Of a stretch of 43,471 nt of DNA, positions 40,517 to 43,471 are shown one piece after another. Position 1 is the first letter of the stretch; each line of letters starts with the position of its first letter. The translations under genes and the position numbers were made by a program. Location of the stretch: assembly GCA_964480825.1 (NCBI GenBank), contig CAYZRJ010000002.1, positions 1 to 43,471 of the forward strand. The letters are read 5' to 3'. The DNA is from CAYZRJ01 sp964480825. Its GTDB lineage: Bacteria; Patescibacteriota; WWE3; UBA101185; UBA10185. The notes beneath the pieces are model-generated. The model was not told where the DNA came from and made no database searches. It was given only the letters and a program-made list of their open reading frames with translations.

Positions 40517-40556
40517 AAATCTCCTAAACAACGTCAGTTTGGGAGATTTCTTTTTC
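40517..40556. terminator. Bidirectional terminator shared with topA
   Basis: AAATCTCCTAAAC (40517-40529) pairs with GTTTGGGAGATTT (40537-40549), a 13-bp stem with one wobble pair and 7-nt loop. CTTTTTCT follows on plus, and TTTTTCG follows on minus. It serves both the 152-residue gene and topA, whose stop lies inside the stem. Confidence 0.88.
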
Positions 40557-42740
40557 TACACTTTGTTCGCCAATTCCCGGTTTAGTCCAACTTGCCCAAT
40601 CACAATCGGGGTAATGACTACAGCCATAAAATAATCGCTTTTTTGTCTTTTTGACTATCACTTCGCCTTCATTGCACTTAGGACAATTTATGCCAATCTT
40701 ATCCAAATAAGGTTTTGCGTTTTTACACTTTGGATAATTACTGCACGCTAAAAATTTTCCAAATCGGCCGTGTTTCAATATTAAAATTCCATCTTCGCAT
40801 TGATCGCATTTGCCAAAATCCTGATTTTCAGTTTCTGTACCATCGGAAATGGGTTTGGCATATTTACACTCATTCGGATAACCCGAACAGCTTAAAAACT
40901 TTCCGAATTTACCGAGCTTAAACACCAATGTACGGCCGCAATCCGGACATTTCTCATCGCTTTCACCTAAATTTGTAACGTCTGCTTTTTGCAAAATTTT
41001 GTCCTTTTCGGCCACTTCTTTTTCAAAAGGCTCGTAGAACTCGCGTATAACAGGAACCCATTTTTTCTTGCCCTCGGCTACTTTGTCTAACTCCTCTTCC
41101 ATGTAAGCCGTAAATTTATAATCAACAACATCGGGAAAATGCGCGACTAATAAATCATTTACAACATAAGCAACATCCAGCGGCACAAAGTAGCGACTCT
41201 CTTTGTCAACATATCCCCGAGCCTGAATCGTCGAAATTGTCGGGGCGTAAGTCGAAGGTCTGCCGATTCCTAATTCTTCCATTTGCTTAATTAATGTTGC
41301 GTCGCTATATCTAGCCGGAGGTTGTGTAAAATGCTGTTCCGGTAGCAGTTCTTCGAGTAAACCCGGCTCACCTTCGTTAAATTCAGGTAAAGTTTTCATC
41401 TCCTCCTCGTCTTCGGCGATACTTATTGATTTTCCAACTGCAAGCCAGCCATCAAACTTTATTACCGAACCGCTTGCTCTAAATTCGTAACCACCCGCAG
41501 AGCCTATCGAAATACCGGTTTGATAATATATTGCAGGCAACATTTGTGATTCTAACGATCTCTTCCAAATCATAGAATATACTTTATGCTCTTCTTCGCT
41601 CATCACCGTGCCACCATCGGGTCGTCGCGCCAAATCTGTCGGTCTAATAGCTTCATGCGCTTCTTGAGCGTTTGCTGACTTTGTTTTATAAATTACTGCC
41701 TCAGAAGGAATAAACTGCTTTCCGAACTGCTTTGTAATGTAAATTCGCACGATTTTTGTAAACTGCTCTGATAAAGTTATCGAATCGGTTCGATGATAGG
41801 TTATGTAACCTTTTTCAAATAAACCTTGGGCAGAACTCATGGTACGTTTTGCCGTAAACCCGAAAACGTTAGACATTGCCTGCTGTAAAGTTGAAGTTTT
41901 AAACGGTGCGTACGGATTCTTTTTTCGTTCGGATTTTTTGACCACAGTTACTAAAAATGAGTCATCTTTTAGCTCTTTTTTAATCTTTTTGGCTTCACTG
42001 TCGGTACCGATATTTAGTTTTTTGCCTTTGAAATTTACCAGCTCTGTTGTTAGTTTTCTTTTTTTGTCTTTAGAGGTGAATTTACCTTGTACTGACCAGT
42101 ATTCTTCGGATTTAAATGCCTGTCTTTCGCGTTCTTTTTCAACTATCAAACGAACTGCAACACTTTGAACACGTCCTGCAGAAAGCCCGAACCGTACCTT
42201 TTTCCACAATAATGGGGATAGCTTGTACCCGACAAGACGGTCTAAGACCCTTCTCGCTTGTTGAGCATCCACAAGATCAATATTTAATTTTCCCGGGTGA
42301 GAAAAAGCTTCGATGATTGCGTCCTTAGTTAACTCATGAAAAACTACGCGTTCGTGTGGAACTTCGATGTTTGCTAGTTTTTTTACTTTCTTTGGTTCAA
42401 TTTTATTTTTTTTACCACGTTTGGAAGGTTCTTCAAAAGCCACGTTACCGGCAATAATTTCACTGATATGCCAAGCAATAGCTTCTCCCTCACGGTCAGG
42501 GTCTGTTGCGAGTATTATCAATTCGGCTTTATCGGCCAAATCACGTAACTTATCCATTGTTTTTTTGGCTTTATCAGGAATTATATATAGGGGGTTGTAC
42601 TCGTTTTCGACGTCAACACCCAAGCCACTTTTAGGCAAGTCGCGTATATGCCCCATCGAGGCTTCTATTTGAAATTCTTTTCCTAAAATGCCCGAAAGTG
42701 TTTTTGCTTTGGTAGGAGATTCAACAATAACCAGTTTCAT
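40524..42740 (-). CDS. topA: DNA topoisomerase I
   Basis: Type IA topoisomerase relaxing negative supercoils. The N-terminal Toprim domain has IVESPTKAKTL and ATDPDREGEAIAWH. The active-site tyrosine is in ITYHRTDSITLS (about residue 315). Three C-terminal C4 zinc ribbons follow: CPDCGRTLVFKLGKFGKFLS, CDQCEDGILILKHGRFGKFL and CPKCNEGEVIVKKTKKRLFY with paired cysteines. The 738 residues are complete. The extended -10 box TGC-TATACT lies 9 nt before the ATG. It is single, ending in the bidirectional terminator. Confidence 0.97.
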   Translation of the reverse strand: MKLVIVESPTKAKTLSGILGKEFQIEASMGHIRDLPKSGLGVDVENEYNPLYIIPDKAKKTMDKLRDLADKAELIILATDPDREGEAIAWHISEIIAGNVAFEEPSKRGKKNKIEPKKVKKLANIEVPHERVVFHELTKDAIIEAFSHPGKLNIDLVDAQQARRVLDRLVGYKLSPLLWKKVRFGLSAGRVQSVAVRLIVEKERERQAFKSEEYWSVQGKFTSKDKKRKLTTELVNFKGKKLNIGTDSEAKKIKKELKDDSFLVTVVKKSERKKNPYAPFKTSTLQQAMSNVFGFTAKRTMSSAQGLFEKGYITYHRTDSITLSEQFTKIVRIYITKQFGKQFIPSEAVIYKTKSANAQEAHEAIRPTDLARRPDGGTVMSEEEHKVYSMIWKRSLESQMLPAIYYQTGISIGSAGGYEFRASGSVIKFDGWLAVGKSISIAEDEEEMKTLPEFNEGEPGLLEELLPEQHFTQPPARYSDATLIKQMEELGIGRPSTYAPTISTIQARGYVDKESRYFVPLDVAYVVNDLLVAHFPDVVDYKFTAYMEEELDKVAEGKKKWVPVIREFYEPFEKEVAEKDKILQKADVTNLGESDEKCPDCGRTLVFKLGKFGKFLSCSGYPNECKYAKPISDGTETENQDFGKCDQCEDGILILKHGRFGKFLACSNYPKCKNAKPYLDKIGINCPKCNEGEVIVKKTKKRLFYGCSHYPDCDWASWTKPGIGEQSVEKEISQTDVV

Positions 42741-42749
42741 ACAACGAAA

Positions 42750-42758
42750 AGTATAGCA
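42750..42758 (-). promoter_or_regulatory. Extended -10 promoter of topA
   Basis: TGCTATACT (42758-42750), ending 9 nt before the ATG. No SD. The -35 region is weak. Confidence 0.55.
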
Positions 42759-42829
42759 TAAGGGGTTTCGAATAAATTATTACAGTAAAAAATAGTAATT
42801 AAAAGCGTTAAAAAACGCAAAATATACTG

Positions 42830-42859
42830 TTGACTTTGTTCTAATTTTTACACTATCAT
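42830..42859 (+). promoter_or_regulatory. Promoter of the MerR-HTH membrane protein gene
   Basis: TTGACT (42830-42835), 18-nt spacer, TATCAT (42854-42859). The leader is about 45 nt, with a weak hairpin (CACT...AGTG) and a GGTGG-rich stretch before ATG 42912 in place of a normal SD. Confidence 0.5.
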
Positions 42860-42911
42860 TAAATCACACAAATCCCGTCACTACGATAAGTGGTGGGGTG
42901 GTGGCCAACTT

Positions 42912-43471
42912 ATGAATCCTGCTCAAGATTCGCAAATAAAATTCAGCAATAAAAAATTTACTCTAAACGAAGCTGCGGGTATATTAGGCGTGTCACATAC
43001 CAGTTTAAGACGCTATGAAACTGCAGGAAAAATAAAGGCTGAACGCCTCGAAAATGGCCACAGACTCTTTAAAAACACCGAAGTGATGAAGTTTAAAAAA
43101 CAGCTTGAGTTTGAACGCAATGAGTATAAAAAACATCTATCTGATCTTTCAAACAAATCACACAAGGAAGAGCTTAAGGTAGAAATTAAACCAGTACAAA
43201 CGAGCAATATTCGAATAATAAAAACTTTACCAATGGTTGTAACTACAGCCTTTTTAGGAATTGTTGTATTTACTTTTATCGCTTCGGGTGCGATCCAGAA
43301 CAAAAACTTAAACGCCGGAATAAAAAATGCACAAAATTACGTCGGGCTGGCGGATAATTGGATTAGAGCAAGCCTCGGAGTAGCAAAAATAAAAGTTGTA
43401 CACGACAAAGAACCGGTAAATGTTCTATCTGCGGCAGACAGAAACGCTAATTTTGTATTCAATGTTAACTC
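42912..43471 (+). CDS. MerR-type HTH fused to a transmembrane segment (partial)
   Basis: The gene runs off the window, leaving 186 residues. Residues 15-52 are a MerR-like winged helix-turn-helix (FTLNEAAGILGVSHTSLRRY, then GHRLFKNTEV). A charged helical linker (60-95) is followed by one transmembrane helix at about 107-127 (VVTTAFLGIVVFTFIASG). Beyond it a non-cytoplasmic region begins. So the DNA-binding head would lie inside and the rest outside the membrane, as in ToxR/CadC-like one-component sensors. In the absence of the remaining sequence it may equally be a large surface protein. The start codon is ATG 42912. Confidence 0.8.
   Translation, partial: MNPAQDSQIKFSNKKFTLNEAAGILGVSHTSLRRYETAGKIKAERLENGHRLFKNTEVMKFKKQLEFERNEYKKHLSDLSNKSHKEELKVEIKPVQTSNIRIIKTLPMVVTTAFLGIVVFTFIASGAIQNKNLNAGIKNAQNYVGLADNWIRASLGVAKIKVVHDKEPVNVLSAADRNANFVFNVN

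Noticed and set aside
42803..42818. Terminator from GCGTT-AAAA-AACGC
   Set aside because: The stem is only 5 bp, and the T-run exists only on the strand where no gene ends.
1..43471. CRISPR array, insertion sequence or prophage
   Set aside because: No regularly spaced repeats, transposase or phage structural genes were seen; the Xer gene alone does not indicate a mobile element.

Overview
The window looks like a scaffold from a Candidate Phyla Radiation (Patescibacteria) bacterium. This is inferred from the compact AT-rich gene set, several shortened housekeeping proteins (EF-Ts, YebC, YbeY, YqeY, a truncated LspA), a membrane-anchored VirB4/TraD-type ATPase with a coiled-coil partner, and large surface proteins. 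The exact phylum cannot be settled from this DNA; Microgenomates or Katanobacteria would fit. UGA reads as a stop (for example at 4138-4140) and a release factor 1 is encoded, so the code is standard table 11. Three runs of N (12681-12706, 13551-13560, 26823-26832) are scaffold gaps that interrupt three genes.

Layout. 0.1-3.3 kb: gyrA and rnhB on plus. 3.3-6.2 kb: a divergent nuclease-like/orphan pair, a Xer tyrosine recombinase, a frameshifted orphan gene and a 540-bp AT-rich gene-free island. 6.2-8.8 kb: yebC-ruvC-membrane protein, and a TPR protein. 8.8-13.1 kb: the VirB4-like ATPase with its partner, and a LytR_C protein. 13.2-15.7 kb: efp - Lgt-like/TraR fusion - short LspA - RluA-type pseudouridine synthase. 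15.7-17.0 kb: an orphan gene, a VapBC-type pair and tRNA-Leu(CAA). 17.0-22.7 kb: dnaB, a metallo-hydrolase, an EamA transporter, rpmE-prfA and a CtpA-type protease. 22.7-25.8 kb: the long operon rpsF-ssb-rpsR followed by two proteins of unknown role and the protease. 25.9-28.6 kb: ychF, a Phd/RelE-type pair and three small genes. 28.7-30.7 kb: a secreted multidomain protein. 30.7-37.5 kb: cysS, recR, dnaX, pth, ybeY, yqeY, rpsU, rseP and frr. 37.5-40.0 kb: an AAA_14/DUF4143 ATPase inserted between frr and tsf-rpsB. 40.0-43.5 kb: an orphan gene, topA and the start of a MerR-HTH transmembrane protein.

The most unusual signal concerns gene starts. At about fifteen genes or operons a recognisable -10 box lies only 6-9 nt before the start codon, often with TGA just before the box and a -35 box at 16-18 nt. 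This predicts leaderless or nearly leaderless transcripts for gyrA, xer, yebC, rpsF, dnaX, frr, topA, both toxin-antitoxin operons and others. Six scattered single genes of unknown function (at 3883, 5603, 16055, 28000, 28614 and 40041) are built differently: promoter, untranslated leader, strong AAGGAG-type ribosome binding site and, where checked, a good intrinsic terminator. They form a class of self-contained orphan cassettes. Two genes, of 53 and 32 residues, were found by reading the spacers.
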